Positions 7,651 through 15,460 of a DNA stretch of 46,321 bases are shown piece by piece. How positions within the stretch are numbered: the first letter of the stretch is position 1; the number at the start of each line of letters is the position of its first letter. The stretch spans positions 1 through 46,321 of the forward strand of contig JAPPHA010000099.1 of NCBI GenBank assembly GCA_028874915.1, written 5' to 3'. This DNA is from Paracoccaceae bacterium (lineage in GTDB: Bacteria; Pseudomonadota; Alphaproteobacteria; Rhodobacterales; Rhodobacteraceae). Position numbers and translations under genes: made by a program. Under the pieces are notes generated by a model. That model did not search any database and had not been told where the DNA came from. It saw only the letters and a program-made list of their open reading frames with translations.

Positions 7651-8637
7651 TCAGAGGAAGCCCAGTTTTCGCATCAGATCGCCGATCACCTGTTCCTGCT
7701 CCTCCAGGAAAGTCCGGAAGTCGTCGCCGGAATTGTGGATATTGACCCAGCCGTTGCGTGCGCGGACGGTTTCCCACTCGGGCGTGTCGTACATTTTCGC
7801 CAGCGCGTCCTGGTACATCGCGAGCTTGTCATCCGAGAGGCCCGGTGCGCCGAAGAAGCCCCGCCAGTTCACAAACATCACGTCAATTCCCTGTTCGGAC
7901 AATGTCGGTGCATCGGCAAAGGAAGGAACGCGCTCGTTCGATGTCACGCCGATGATTTTGACCTCGCCTGCGTTGGCAAGATCAATTGCCTCCGAAAATC
8001 CTGTGCTGAGCGCTGCAATTTCGCCGGAGAGCAATGCCGCCATCGCCTTGCCGCCGGCATCATACGGGATGTATTTCACTGCCGTCGGGTCTTCCCCGGC
8101 CGCCTGGAACGCCATCGCGGCAACGAGGTGGTCCATGCCACCCGGTACCGATCCGCCTCCGATTGCCGTGGACCTCGCATCGGCGCGATAGGCCTCAAGC
8201 AAGTCGCTCATGGAATTGACCGGGCTGTCCTTTCCGACCACGAAAGCCGCATAGTCGCCAATCGTGCCGGCGACCAGCGTGAGATCCCGGAAGTTGTGTG
8301 GAAACACGCCGGTCAGCGACCTGATGACGATCGGTGTCGAATTGACCATCAGGGTCCCATGGTTGCTCTCGGCGTTTTCGATCAGGAAGCCGATCGCCTT
8401 GCCACCGCCACCGCCGGACATGTTTTCGAAACTTGCATTCCCGATCAGGCCAGCATTGACCAGTGCTTCGCCAGTTCCCCGCGCGGTCCCGTCCCAACCG
8501 CCTCCCGCACCACCTGGTATCAGAAAGTGTATGCTATCAAGGACTTGTTGTGCACTGGCAGATACCGAAATCCCGGTCGTCAACAGGGTCGCGGCACCAA
8601 CAATCATGGCCCGGCGGGCCAAGTTCACGATTTTCAT
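7651..8637 (-). CDS. tctC: Tripartite tricarboxylate transporter, periplasmic binding protein TctC
   Basis: The gene encodes a 328-residue preprotein. It has an N-terminal signal (MKIVNLARRAMIVGAATLL...SVSASAQQ) and the Bug/TctC body, including the early FLIPGGAGGGWDGTARGTGEAL substrate loop and VPGGMDHLVAAMAFQAAGEDP. TctC-type proteins capture carboxylates in the periplasm and hand them to TctAB. I use ATG 8637 because GGAGG lies six bases upstream; the ATG at 8647-8649 overlaps that ribosome site. It is first in the operon and divergent from tctD, with about 120 bp between the starts. The regulatory repeat in that gap is listed separately. Confidence 0.94.
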   Translation of the reverse strand: MKIVNLARRAMIVGAATLLTTGISVSASAQQVLDSIHFLIPGGAGGGWDGTARGTGEALVNAGLIGNASFENMSGGGGGKAIGFLIENAESNHGTLMVNSTPIVIRSLTGVFPHNFRDLTLVAGTIGDYAAFVVGKDSPVNSMSDLLEAYRADARSTAIGGGSVPGGMDHLVAAMAFQAAGEDPTAVKYIPYDAGGKAMAALLSGEIAALSTGFSEAIDLANAGEVKIIGVTSNERVPSFADAPTLSEQGIDVMFVNWRGFFGAPGLSDDKLAMYQDALAKMYDTPEWETVRARNGWVNIHNSGDDFRTFLEEQEQVIGDLMRKLGFL

Positions 8638-8719
8638 GGAATCCTCCATAGTTCGGTAAAGAGCGCGCTCAGTTTCGTGAGGTTTGCCCCATCAAGTGCA
8701 AACAGTTTACAATAAAATC

Positions 8720-8741
8720 CTGACATGAAGCTGACACGAAC
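8720..8741. promoter_or_regulatory. Candidate TctD-binding direct repeat
   Basis: Two adjacent 11-base units, CTGACATGAAG and CTGACACGAAC, match at 9 of 11 positions. They lie in the tctC-tctD gap, 17 bp before the tctD start. OmpR-class response regulators bind head-to-tail direct repeats spaced about one helical turn (10-11 bp), which is what is seen here. A similar CTCACGAAACT word occurs nearer tctC on the minus strand. Assignment to TctD rests on position and repeat geometry alone. Confidence 0.4.
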
Positions 8742-8758
8742 AGGAAAAGGTATTCCGA

Positions 8759-9427
8759 ATGCGATTCTTGCTTGTTGAGGACAACAAGCGTCTTTCGAAA
8801 GCCGTCGCCACCCGCCTGGAACTGGATGGGCATGTCGTCGACGACGTTTCGGACATAGACACCGCCGAAACCATGCTCGGCGTTGCGGAATACGACATGA
8901 TACTGCTCGATCTCATGCTTCCGGACGGAAGCGGGAGCGATTTCCTGAGAAGCCTGCGGTCCAAGGACAACGGGACTCCCGTCATCGTGATCACCGCACG
9001 TACCGAATTGACCGACCGGGTCGATACCCTTGACCTCGGTGCAGACGACTTCCTCGTAAAACCTTTCGCGTTTCCGGAACTCCAGGCGAGATGCCGGGCC
9101 GTATTGCGGCGAAAGCGCGGCAGGTCCGTCAACGTCGCGAAACTCGGCAATGTCGCGTTCGACATCCTGGACGGAACACTTACTGTCAACGGCCAGGTCG
9201 TTACCTTGCGAAACCAGGAACTCAGGCTGTTCGAAATCCTGTTCTGTGCCCCCCAGCGCATTCATTCCAAGGCCCATCTCGTCGACAGGCTCTTTTCGTT
9301 CGGTGACAGCGGCTCCGAGAATGCGGTCGAGGTCTATATCGCCAGGCTGCGCAAGAAGCTCAGGGGTTCGGACCTTCGCCTGGAAACGCTCAGGGGACGG
9401 GGATACCGCCTGTCCTCGAATTCATGA
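8759..9427 (+). CDS. tctD: Response regulator TctD (OmpR family)
   Basis: The 222-residue protein has a receiver domain (1-115) with acidic pocket E7/D8, phospho-acceptor D51 in LLDLMLPDG, switch Thr/Ser region VITA and K101 in FLVKPFA. The C-terminal winged helix of OmpR type ends in VEVYIARLRKKL...LRGRGYRL. Divergence from tctCBA and the following TctE-like kinase identify it as the tricarboxylate uptake regulator. Phosphorylated TctD is known to activate tctCBA in related systems. Its stop overlaps the kinase start (ATGA), so the pair is translationally coupled. Confidence 0.93.
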   Translation: MRFLLVEDNKRLSKAVATRLELDGHVVDDVSDIDTAETMLGVAEYDMILLDLMLPDGSGSDFLRSLRSKDNGTPVIVITARTELTDRVDTLDLGADDFLVKPFAFPELQARCRAVLRRKRGRSVNVAKLGNVAFDILDGTLTVNGQVVTLRNQELRLFEILFCAPQRIHSKAHLVDRLFSFGDSGSENAVEVYIARLRKKLRGSDLRLETLRGRGYRLSSNS

Positions 9428-10806
9428 TGCCGAGGGTGTCAAGCGGCTCGATCCGACTCCGCCTGACAACCCAGTTGGTCGTTGTTGCGGCAGTCCTGTC
9501 CATCGTCTTCGTGTACAGCGTCTGGAGCGTCGGGAAGAACACGGCAGAAACGACGCAGGACAAGGTTCTTTCCGCGGCAGCGGCATCGATCGCCGACGCA
9601 CTGCGAACGGAACGCGGCGAGTTGGTGGTGGACATCCCGTACTCCACGTTTTCGATGCTTGAAGCCATCAGTGATGACCGCATCTTCTACCGGATCATCG
9701 TCAACGGAACGACCGTGACCGGATACGAAGACCTGCCTGCCGACCCATCGCTGGTCGATTCCCGGGTCCCCCACTTTTCCAACAATGTGTTTGTCGGGGA
9801 GGACGTGCGGACCGTGGCCGTGAAGAGATCGTTCAGCGCGCTCGGTGTGCCCGTCGATGTCGTCGTCTTCGTCGCGCAGACACGGGCCGGGTACACGCGC
9901 ATTGCATCGGACGTGCTCTCCGTCGCCGCGTGGGTCGGTTCGGGGTTCTTTCTGTTTGCCATCGTGTTGTGCCTGGTCGCATCGCAGAGCGCACTGAGGC
10001 CGCTCAGGGAAGTCGCGCGGGCAGTCGAGAGGCGTGGACCGGAAGATCTGCGGCCGATGAGGCAGCTGACGCCCGTGGAAATTGCGCCGCTCGTCTCTGC
10101 CCTGAATGGCTTCATTTCCCGGCTGGAATCCTCGCTCATTCGTGCGGAGGAGTTCATCGCGGACGCGGCACATTGTCTCCGGACACCGTTGGCGATGATA
10201 CGGACAAACGCGGAAATTGCTCTCAGGACGACACGGTCCACGCCAAGCAGACAGGCACTCAGGGAAATCCTCAAGGCCGCCGACGAGAGTTCACGCTCGA
10301 CGGGACAACTGCTCGACCACGCGACGGTCACGTTCCGGTCCGACAACATGAAGGTCGAAAGGGTCGACGTCGTCTCCCTGGTGGCGGACACGATCGACCG
10401 GTTCGAACCCGTCGCAGAAATGAAGGGCATAAAGCTTCTGTCGACGCCTGGCCGGACGACAGTCGACTGCCGCGCCGATCCGGTACTCTTGCGAAGCGCG
10501 CTCGGCAACATCATCGACAACGCGATCAAGTATTCGCCTGCGGATTCCGTCATCAGGGTTTCGACGGATCTCCCCTTGGACCGTATCCGGATCTCGGTTT
10601 GCGACCAGGGCCGGGGATTCGGAGAAAAGAGCTGCGAGATGCTGACCGGACGGTTCACGAGGGGTGACAACGTGGAAGATATCATCGGGTCCGGCCTCGG
10701 GCTGACAATCGTTGCCAAGGTCGTGGATTCCCATCAGGGCGAGCTTTGCATCGCGTCAAATCCGGAAGGTGCCGGCACATGCGTATCGATCATCTTGCCG
10801 CACTGA
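9424..10806 (+). CDS. tctE: Sensor histidine kinase TctE
   Basis: This 460-residue membrane kinase has a first membrane helix at about 15-36, a periplasmic region of about 130 residues with the TctE-like sensor domain (IFYRIIVNGTTVTGYEDLP), and a second helix at about 168-190. HisKA follows, with the phospho-accepting H250 in FIADAAHCLRTPLAMI. The catalytic domain has N-box SALGNIIDNAIKYSP and G-boxes DQGRGFG and GSGLGLTIV. It should phosphorylate TctD. The last 28 bases overlap the start of the next gene, an exported binding protein. Confidence 0.93.
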   Translation: MMPRVSSGSIRLRLTTQLVVVAAVLSIVFVYSVWSVGKNTAETTQDKVLSAAAASIADALRTERGELVVDIPYSTFSMLEAISDDRIFYRIIVNGTTVTGYEDLPADPSLVDSRVPHFSNNVFVGEDVRTVAVKRSFSALGVPVDVVVFVAQTRAGYTRIASDVLSVAAWVGSGFFLFAIVLCLVASQSALRPLREVARAVERRGPEDLRPMRQLTPVEIAPLVSALNGFISRLESSLIRAEEFIADAAHCLRTPLAMIRTNAEIALRTTRSTPSRQALREILKAADESSRSTGQLLDHATVTFRSDNMKVERVDVVSLVADTIDRFEPVAEMKGIKLLSTPGRTTVDCRADPVLLRSALGNIIDNAIKYSPADSVIRVSTDLPLDRIRISVCDQGRGFGEKSCEMLTGRFTRGDNVEDIIGSGLGLTIVAKVVDSHQGELCIASNPEGAGTCVSIILPH

Positions 10807-11858
10807 CGGCGGCATTCGTGTTCCCGCTGTTCCCGGCGTGGTCGTTCGAGATCGAACTGGAACGGAATTTCACGCGCCCCGGGAATCAGGAACAACTGGA
10901 CATTATCTCCACCGCTGATCTCGGGCCGTTCACCCCGATTATTTCGGCATTCCAGGACGAGAACCCCGGAATCGACATCCGGTACGTGGTTGCCAGCAGT
11001 GTCGAACTCTTCAAGGCCCTTCACGCCGAAAACGCCTCGTTCGACCTGGCGATTTCATCAGCCATGGATCTACAGATAAAACTGGCCAACGATGGAAAAT
11101 CGGTTCCCTACACATCCGCCACGACTTCCCGTCTCCCGGGCTGGGCCAAGTGGAGAAACGAGGTTTTTGCCTTCACGAGGGAACCCGCCGTGCTGCTGAT
11201 TTCGAGGAAGGCGTTTTCCGCGCTTCCCGTGCCCCGAACGCGGATCGAACTGATCGAACTCGTGCGGAGTCATCCCGATGTCTTTCGTGACCGTGTCGGG
11301 ACGTACGATGTCCGAAGCTCCGGGCTCGGCTACCTTTTTGCCACACAGGACTCGCGAAACTCGGAGGTCTACTGGCGGTTGACGGAAGTGTTCGGTCAGC
11401 TCGGCTCCCGCCTGTACTGCTGTTCTGCGGAAATGATCGCTGACGTGGAAAACGGCACTCTGGCGCTCGCCTACAATGTTCTCGGGAGCTACGCGCAACG
11501 CGAACTGTCCGATGGAGGCGGAAACGCACAGCTGGTCACTTTCGAAGATTATTACAACGTGATGCTCAGGACGGCCCTCATCCCAGCGTCCGCAACCAAC
11601 GTCTCGGGGGCCGGCAGAATGATCGATTTTCTGCTTAGACTGGATCTAAGGCCGGACCTCGTCGAGAGGTCCGGTTTCCCGGCGATTCCCCTGTCAGGTT
11701 CGGGCGGACTTGACAACACGAACAGCATACACCTCGGACCGAGCCTGCTCGTCTTTCTCGACAAGCTGAAACGCCGGAAGTTCCTGGAGTACTGGTCAAG
11801 TTCGCTTCGTCTGGACGGCGAACCGGGCGACCGGGCCGAGCAGCGAATCCTGGAGTAA
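10779..11858 (+). CDS. Periplasmic solute-binding protein coupled to tctE
   Basis: The 359-residue preprotein starts at ATG 10779, inside the end of tctE. From there the sequence begins with a Sec signal (MRIDHLAALTAAFVFPLFPAWS-FE). An upstream ATG at 10746 would place 11 charged residues before the signal and is unlikely. The mature part resembles the iron/molybdate-type extracellular solute-binding fold: LDIISTADLGPFTPIISAFQDENPGIDIRYVV, a hinge-region KWRNEVFAFTREPAVLLISRKAF, and GTYDVRSSGLGYLFATQ. There is no cognate permease nearby. The overlap with the kinase suggests a sensing role, as the extracellular ligand-loaded partner of TctE, rather than transport. That role is inference from position. 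Confidence 0.8.
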   Translation: MRIDHLAALTAAFVFPLFPAWSFEIELERNFTRPGNQEQLDIISTADLGPFTPIISAFQDENPGIDIRYVVASSVELFKALHAENASFDLAISSAMDLQIKLANDGKSVPYTSATTSRLPGWAKWRNEVFAFTREPAVLLISRKAFSALPVPRTRIELIELVRSHPDVFRDRVGTYDVRSSGLGYLFATQDSRNSEVYWRLTEVFGQLGSRLYCCSAEMIADVENGTLALAYNVLGSYAQRELSDGGGNAQLVTFEDYYNVMLRTALIPASATNVSGAGRMIDFLLRLDLRPDLVERSGFPAIPLSGSGGLDNTNSIHLGPSLLVFLDKLKRRKFLEYWSSSLRLDGEPGDRAEQRILE

Positions 11859-12069
11859 CGAACCCGCGAATCCTTCCGCTGCCCGCCGTCACCGGCGCCG
11901 ACCATGGAGAACCGCGTTCGGCATCCATCGCCGATGCCGGAAGCCGTTTTGGCGTTGCTTCCCGGTCGCCGCATTCCGTCGGCGGAACCCATGCCTGGGC
12001 GGTGTTACCCTGGCTTTCACGATTCGGACGCGGCCGGGCGCCGTTGCCACGAACGTGACTGCACGACCG

Positions 12070-12350
12070 GCAAAATGGTGTTGATGCGAGCCCTGATCGC
12101 CGCCTCCCCGCAGCAGACCCGTGCCGGACTGCCGCAAGACTGGCAGCAGCAATACGATATCACACCGGTCCCGATGCGTACTTTCGTCGAGATTCCGCGC
12201 TTCCCCGGAATCACTTACAAGGCTTCCGGGTGGTTCCATGTCGGGACCACTCAGGGTCGCGGGCGATACGACACGAAGATGGAGTTCGGAAAACCGAATA
12301 GGACATCAGGCTCTGCCCGCTGGGAAAGGACCGGAAAAGCCCCCCATTCG
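12070..12350 (+). pseudogene. Relic of DUF4338 (DruA-like) gene
   Basis: One frame reads LPQDWQQQYDITPVPMRTFVEIPRF, then ITYKASGWFHVGTTQGRGRYD and KMEFGKP. This is the signature C-terminal half of DUF4338 proteins (DruA of the Druantia defence system and its many solo relatives), where W-x-x-x-Y-x-x-x-P-V-L-x-E-T-F-V is followed by C/Y-K-A-x-x-W-x-x-V-G-x-T-x-G-R-G-R. Near 12300 the match jumps to another frame (DIRLCPLGKDRKS, compare D-I-W-L-x-P-L-x-x-D-W in relatives), showing a frameshift. The N-terminal two-thirds is not recognisable upstream. No other Druantia gene is present, so this is more likely a decayed solo or mobile-element-borne copy. Confidence 0.55.
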
Positions 12351-12439
12351 GCGACCATCAGTGGGCGGCCAGGGTCCTGTCCACATCAACATCACGCCAC
12401 AACCGAGCGTTGACTCGCTGACATTGAGGTCATCACAAG

Positions 12440-12474
12440 ATTTTCATTTGATAATACAAGGCATTAATGAAAAT
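12440..12474. repeat. AT-rich inverted repeat upstream of trxA
   Basis: Nine-base arms ATTTTCATT (12440-12448) and AATGAAAAT (12466-12474) flank a 17-base AT-rich spacer. The block stands out from its GC-rich surroundings and lies about 100 bp upstream of trxA. It may be an operator, a stem-loop or part of the trxA promoter region. Confidence 0.45.
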
Positions 12475-12575
12475 TTGGTTGGCGGGAATGTCGGTTCGTC
12501 CAGTTGACCCAAAAACGGCAACTCGGTAGATACACGTCAAATTGCGGAATTCTGGCTCATGACGGGGAGGTTTGT

Positions 12576-12896
12576 GTGGCAACAGTCGAGGTGACCGACC
12601 AGGAATTCGATTCCGAGGTGAGGAATGCGGACATTCCGGTCGTCGTGGATTTCTGGGCGGAATGGTGTGGGCCCTGCAAGCAGATTGGACCGGCCCTTGA
12701 AGAGTTGTCGGAAGAACTCAAGGGGCGCGTGAAGTTCGTCAAGGTGAACATCGACAGCAACCCGAATTCGCCGACCAGTCTGGGGGTTCGCGGAATCCCG
12801 GCCTTGTTCCTGTTCAGGGATGGCCAGGTCGTCTCGAACATGACCGGCGCCCGGCCGAAGGCGGCCCTCGCGAACTGGATCGAGTCGGGGCTGTAG
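12576..12896 (+). CDS. trxA: Thioredoxin
   Basis: This 106-residue cytoplasmic disulfide reductase has the classical active site WCGPC (C31, C34) in [15 protein letters not shown], the cis-proline loop RGIPALFLF and the family's usual length. It transfers electrons from thioredoxin reductase to ribonucleotide reductase, peroxiredoxins and other proteins. The start is GTG 12576, with GGGGAGG ending five bases upstream. A longer in-frame reading from 12504 adds 24 unrelated residues. It faces folC tail to tail, with a strong palindrome between them. Confidence 0.95.
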   Translation: MATVEVTDQEFDSEVRNADIPVVVDFWAEWCGPCKQIGPALEELSEELKGRVKFVKVNIDSNPNSPTSLGVRGIPALFLFRDGQVVSNMTGARPKAALANWIESGL

Positions 12897-12907
12897 CCCG
12901 AAAGAAT

Positions 12908-12923
12908 CTTGCGATCCCGCAAG
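12908..12923 (+). terminator. Short hairpin after trxA
   Basis: CTTGCG and CGCAAG (six-base arms, four-base loop ATCC) begin 11 bp after the trxA stop. There is no T-run, so it is at best a weak terminator. The stronger palindrome at 13008-13029 lies downstream. Confidence 0.4.
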
Positions 12924-13007
12924 GAACCCAGCGGGAACAATCGTTGACCCGAAGTGCGGGTTCCTGAGCGTCGACGCCGGCGTCCGAACCCGACATGGCT
13001 TGTGGCA

Positions 13008-13029
13008 TTTCCGGGACGCGTCCCGGAAA
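13008..13029. terminator. Perfect 22-bp palindrome between trxA and folC
   Basis: The 11-base arm TTTCCGGGACG is followed immediately by its exact reverse complement, four bases beyond the folC stop. Placed between convergent genes, it can act as a bidirectional terminator. The arms' own T/A ends give short U-tracts on both strands. Confidence 0.6.
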
Positions 13030-13033
13030 CGTT

Positions 13034-14356
13034 TCATTCAGCATTCATTTCCGATTCTTGCGTCCGACAAGCCGCGTCGGTGGATCTGAGCAGTTCACCT
13101 GCCAGATAGAGTGAACCGCAGACGAGTATCCGCGAGTCGGGAACGTCAGCGGTGATCCGGTGGACGGCACTTAAGACATCGGTACCGGTCCGCGCAGGGA
13201 TGGACAGCGAACGCGCAGCTTCGGCGATGTCGTCGGCTGACCGGCTCGCGGCTTCGCCGGTTATGGTCACGCCGGTTACCGTGTCCACCCGGCCGGCGAA
13301 ATTCTCCAGGAACTGGCGCGGGTCCTTGGTGTTCAGCATCCCGCAGACGAGATGGGTCGGACGGGGCGGCATCTCTGCCAGTGCGTCGGCAACGGCGCGG
13401 CCGGCAGCCGGATTGTGTCCACCGTCAAGCCAGATATCGGCACCGGTCGCCTTCGGGAACAGGGCGCTGCCGGTCATCCGATGCAGGCGAGCCGGCCAGT
13501 CATCTGAGGACACGTCCGCGAGGCCAGCGGCGATGGATCCGGCGGGCGTTCGGAGAAGGCGCAGCGCGGCAATGGCGCAGCCGGCGTTGACCGTTTGAAA
13601 AGGGCCGGGCAGGCCGGGTCGGGGCAGATCCAGGGCCCCGTATTCATCCTGATAGCCGATGGACCCGTCGGCGTCCCAGACATGCCAGTGGTGGCCGTGG
13701 ACCTTCAGCGTGGCGCCGACCTCGGCGCCGACCGCGGTCATGACATCGAGCCCACGCTGCTCCTGAGGACCAATGACGGCCAAGGCGTTCCGCTTGAGAA
13801 TACCGGCCTTTTCGCGGGCGATGTCGGCGAGGCCGCTGCCGAGGTAGTGCTGGTGATCGATTGAGACCGGTGTGATGACGGAGACGGCCGGCGAGTCGAT
13901 GACATTGGTCGCGTCCAGCCGGCCACCGAGTCCGACTTCGAGAATCGTATAATCGGCCGGGGTTCTCGCGAACGCGAGGAGCGCGGCACAGGTCGTGATC
14001 TCGAAAACCGTGATAGGGTTGCCGGCATTCCGCTGTTCGCATTCCTCCAGGACTCCAATCAGGGTGTCCTCCGGGATGAGTGCCCCGGCCACGCGGATCC
14101 GTTCGTGGAATCGTGTGAGATGGGGAGACGTGTAGGTATGGACGGTCATTCCAGCCGATTCGAGCGCCTTGCGGGTGATCGCGGCCGTCGAGCCTTTTCC
14201 ATTGGTGCCGGCAATGTGAATGACGGGCGGGAGGCCCTGTTCCGGGTTGTCGAGTGCGTTTAGGAGGCGGACCACCCGATCAAGCGTCAGGTCGATGATC
14301 CTCGGATGAAGCGACGTCAACCTGTCGAGAATGATGTCGCTCGCAGCCGCCGTCAT
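13034..14356 (-). CDS. folC: Bifunctional folylpolyglutamate/dihydrofolate synthase
   Basis: The 440-residue Mur-ligase-fold enzyme adds L-glutamate to dihydropteroate and to reduced folates with ATP. Visible features are the P-loop IHIAGTNGKGSTAA near residue 45, the TSPHLTRFHERIRV folate loop, TVFEITTCAALLAF, EVGLGGRLDATNV and the C-terminal domain with WLDGGHNPAAGRAVADAL. Length fits FolC. The start overlaps the accD stop by four bases, and accD-folC is a conserved alphaproteobacterial gene order. Confidence 0.95.
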   Translation of the reverse strand: MTAAASDIILDRLTSLHPRIIDLTLDRVVRLLNALDNPEQGLPPVIHIAGTNGKGSTAAITRKALESAGMTVHTYTSPHLTRFHERIRVAGALIPEDTLIGVLEECEQRNAGNPITVFEITTCAALLAFARTPADYTILEVGLGGRLDATNVIDSPAVSVITPVSIDHQHYLGSGLADIAREKAGILKRNALAVIGPQEQRGLDVMTAVGAEVGATLKVHGHHWHVWDADGSIGYQDEYGALDLPRPGLPGPFQTVNAGCAIAALRLLRTPAGSIAAGLADVSSDDWPARLHRMTGSALFPKATGADIWLDGGHNPAAGRAVADALAEMPPRPTHLVCGMLNTKDPRQFLENFAGRVDTVTGVTITGEAASRSADDIAEAARSLSIPARTGTDVLSAVHRITADVPDSRILVCGSLYLAGELLRSTDAACRTQESEMNAE

Positions 14357-15360
14357 GCAGGAATCGTCCCTCCATCCCGAGGCCGCGACGGCCTGGCGGG
14401 CAGGGCGGCCCCGCCTTTCCCTCCGGATCCGTCCGTTCCGGCGGGATCGCCGGAGTCCCCGGTTCCAGCGTTCGCAGGCGACGGCGGCGCCAGTTCGCCC
14501 CGGATCGGCGGGGGTTGCTTCATCAGCATTCGGACGATCGAGATCAACTCGTCCCGCAGGTTCTTGCGATGGGTTACCCGGTCCAGCATACCGTGATCGT
14601 GCAGATAGGCGGATCGCTGGAATCCGTCAGGGAGCCGTTCCCGGATGGTCTGCTCGATGACTCGGGGGCCCGCGAATCCGATCAGCGCTCCCGGCTCGGC
14701 GAGCTGGATGTCGCCAAGCATCGCGTAGCTCGCGGTCACCCCGCCGGTGGTCGGATGAGTCAGCACGACGATGAATGGCAATCGGTCCTCGCGCAGCATC
14801 TGCAGGGCGGCCGTCGTTCGTGGCATCTGCATGAGGGCCAGCAGGCCTTCCTGCATACGGGCGCCACCCGACGCGGAGAACAGCACCAGCGGAGCCTTCT
14901 GCTTGATCGCCTCCCGGCAGGCGGTGACGATGGCGCTGCCAACGGCGATGCCGAGGGAGCCGCCCATGAAGGCGAAGTCCTGGCCGGCGGCAATGATCGG
15001 CGTATCGCCGATACGGCCCGACGCCAGCAGCATGGCTTCCTTTTCACCGGTATCGTTGCGGGCCGCCTTGATCCGGTCCGTGTATCGCTTCTTGTCTCTG
15101 AACTCGAGCGGGTCCCGGGCTCCGCCTGGTATGCGGATTTCCTCGAAGACCCCGAGATCGAAGAGGGATTCGAAGCGCTGTCTCGGCGCGATCTGCATGT
15201 GATGATCGCAGTTCGGGCAGACATTCAGCGATTGCGCCAACTCGCGGTGAAAGAGCATGGCGCTGCAGCTGTCGCAGTTGTGCCACAGGTTTGACGGGAC
15301 ATCGCGCCGGGTGAACAGGGATCCGAGCTTGGGTCGGACGAAGTTCGAAATCCAGTTCAT
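14353..15360 (-). CDS. accD: Acetyl-CoA carboxylase carboxyltransferase subunit beta
   Basis: This 335-residue subunit works with AccA to transfer CO2 from biotin to acetyl-CoA, forming malonyl-CoA for fatty acid synthesis. The N-terminal zinc ribbon is intact (C29, C32, C48, C51), followed by the crotonase-like carboxyltransferase core with SGGARMQEG and GGVTASYAMLGD. The last ~50 residues are a Pro/Gly/Ala-rich tail of low complexity, longer than in most relatives. No ribosome site precedes the ATG. Instead the start overlaps the stop of an 11-codon leader ORF, which may drive translation by coupling. The first 142 codons and upstream leader are duplicated at 18119-18645. Confidence 0.95.
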   Translation of the reverse strand: MNWISNFVRPKLGSLFTRRDVPSNLWHNCDSCSAMLFHRELAQSLNVCPNCDHHMQIAPRQRFESLFDLGVFEEIRIPGGARDPLEFRDKKRYTDRIKAARNDTGEKEAMLLASGRIGDTPIIAAGQDFAFMGGSLGIAVGSAIVTACREAIKQKAPLVLFSASGGARMQEGLLALMQMPRTTAALQMLREDRLPFIVVLTHPTTGGVTASYAMLGDIQLAEPGALIGFAGPRVIEQTIRERLPDGFQRSAYLHDHGMLDRVTHRKNLRDELISIVRMLMKQPPPIRGELAPPSPANAGTGDSGDPAGTDGSGGKGGAALPARPSRPRDGGTIPA

Positions 15361-15392
15361 CGAGACCGATCCGCGTCGCTGTTCCGGCGCAT
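15357..15392 (-). CDS. Leader ORF overlapping accD start
   Basis: Eleven codons (MRRNSDADRSR) begin at ATG 15392, with GGGAGA well placed upstream, and end in a TGA that shares bases with the accD ATG (ATGA). accD has no ribosome site of its own. The arrangement suggests translational coupling or a regulatory leader peptide. The same ORF is preserved in the duplicated copy. Its expression is not shown by sequence alone. Confidence 0.45.
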   Translation of the reverse strand: MRRNSDADRSR

Positions 15393-15423
15393 GAAGTCTC
15401 CCTGCATCTCACGCGATTGTGCC

Positions 15424-15452
15424 AATGTAGATTGCCGTGCCCGCGAGTTCAA
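15424..15452 (-). promoter_or_regulatory. Probable accD promoter (sigma-70 type)
   Basis: On the minus strand TTGAAC (15447-15452) is followed after 17 bases by TACATT (15424-15429). Spacing and hexamers fit a housekeeping promoter, with transcription starting about 60 bp before accD. In the duplicated copy the similarity breaks exactly at the -35 box, which becomes CCGAAC. Confidence 0.55.
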
Positions 15453-15460
15453 TTGGTCCC

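Larger units (their letters stand above)
14934..15460 (-). repeat. Direct repeat copy 1 (5' half of accD plus leader)
   Basis: This segment matches 18119-18645 (offset 3185). By direct reading it is identical from 14934 to 15439. One substitution follows at 15440, then identity to 15450, then rapid divergence. Both copies have the same orientation. This copy belongs to the intact accD gene. Confidence 0.9.

Noticed and set aside
6664-8715. A 683-codon plus-strand frame across the tct operon
   Set aside because: It is antisense to tctA, tctB and tctC, with a composition dominated by D, R, H and Q and no motif. It is a high-GC shadow frame.
12070-12350. A functional Druantia defence system
   Set aside because: Only a frameshifted fragment of the DruA-like domain is present and no DruB-E-type gene is nearby.
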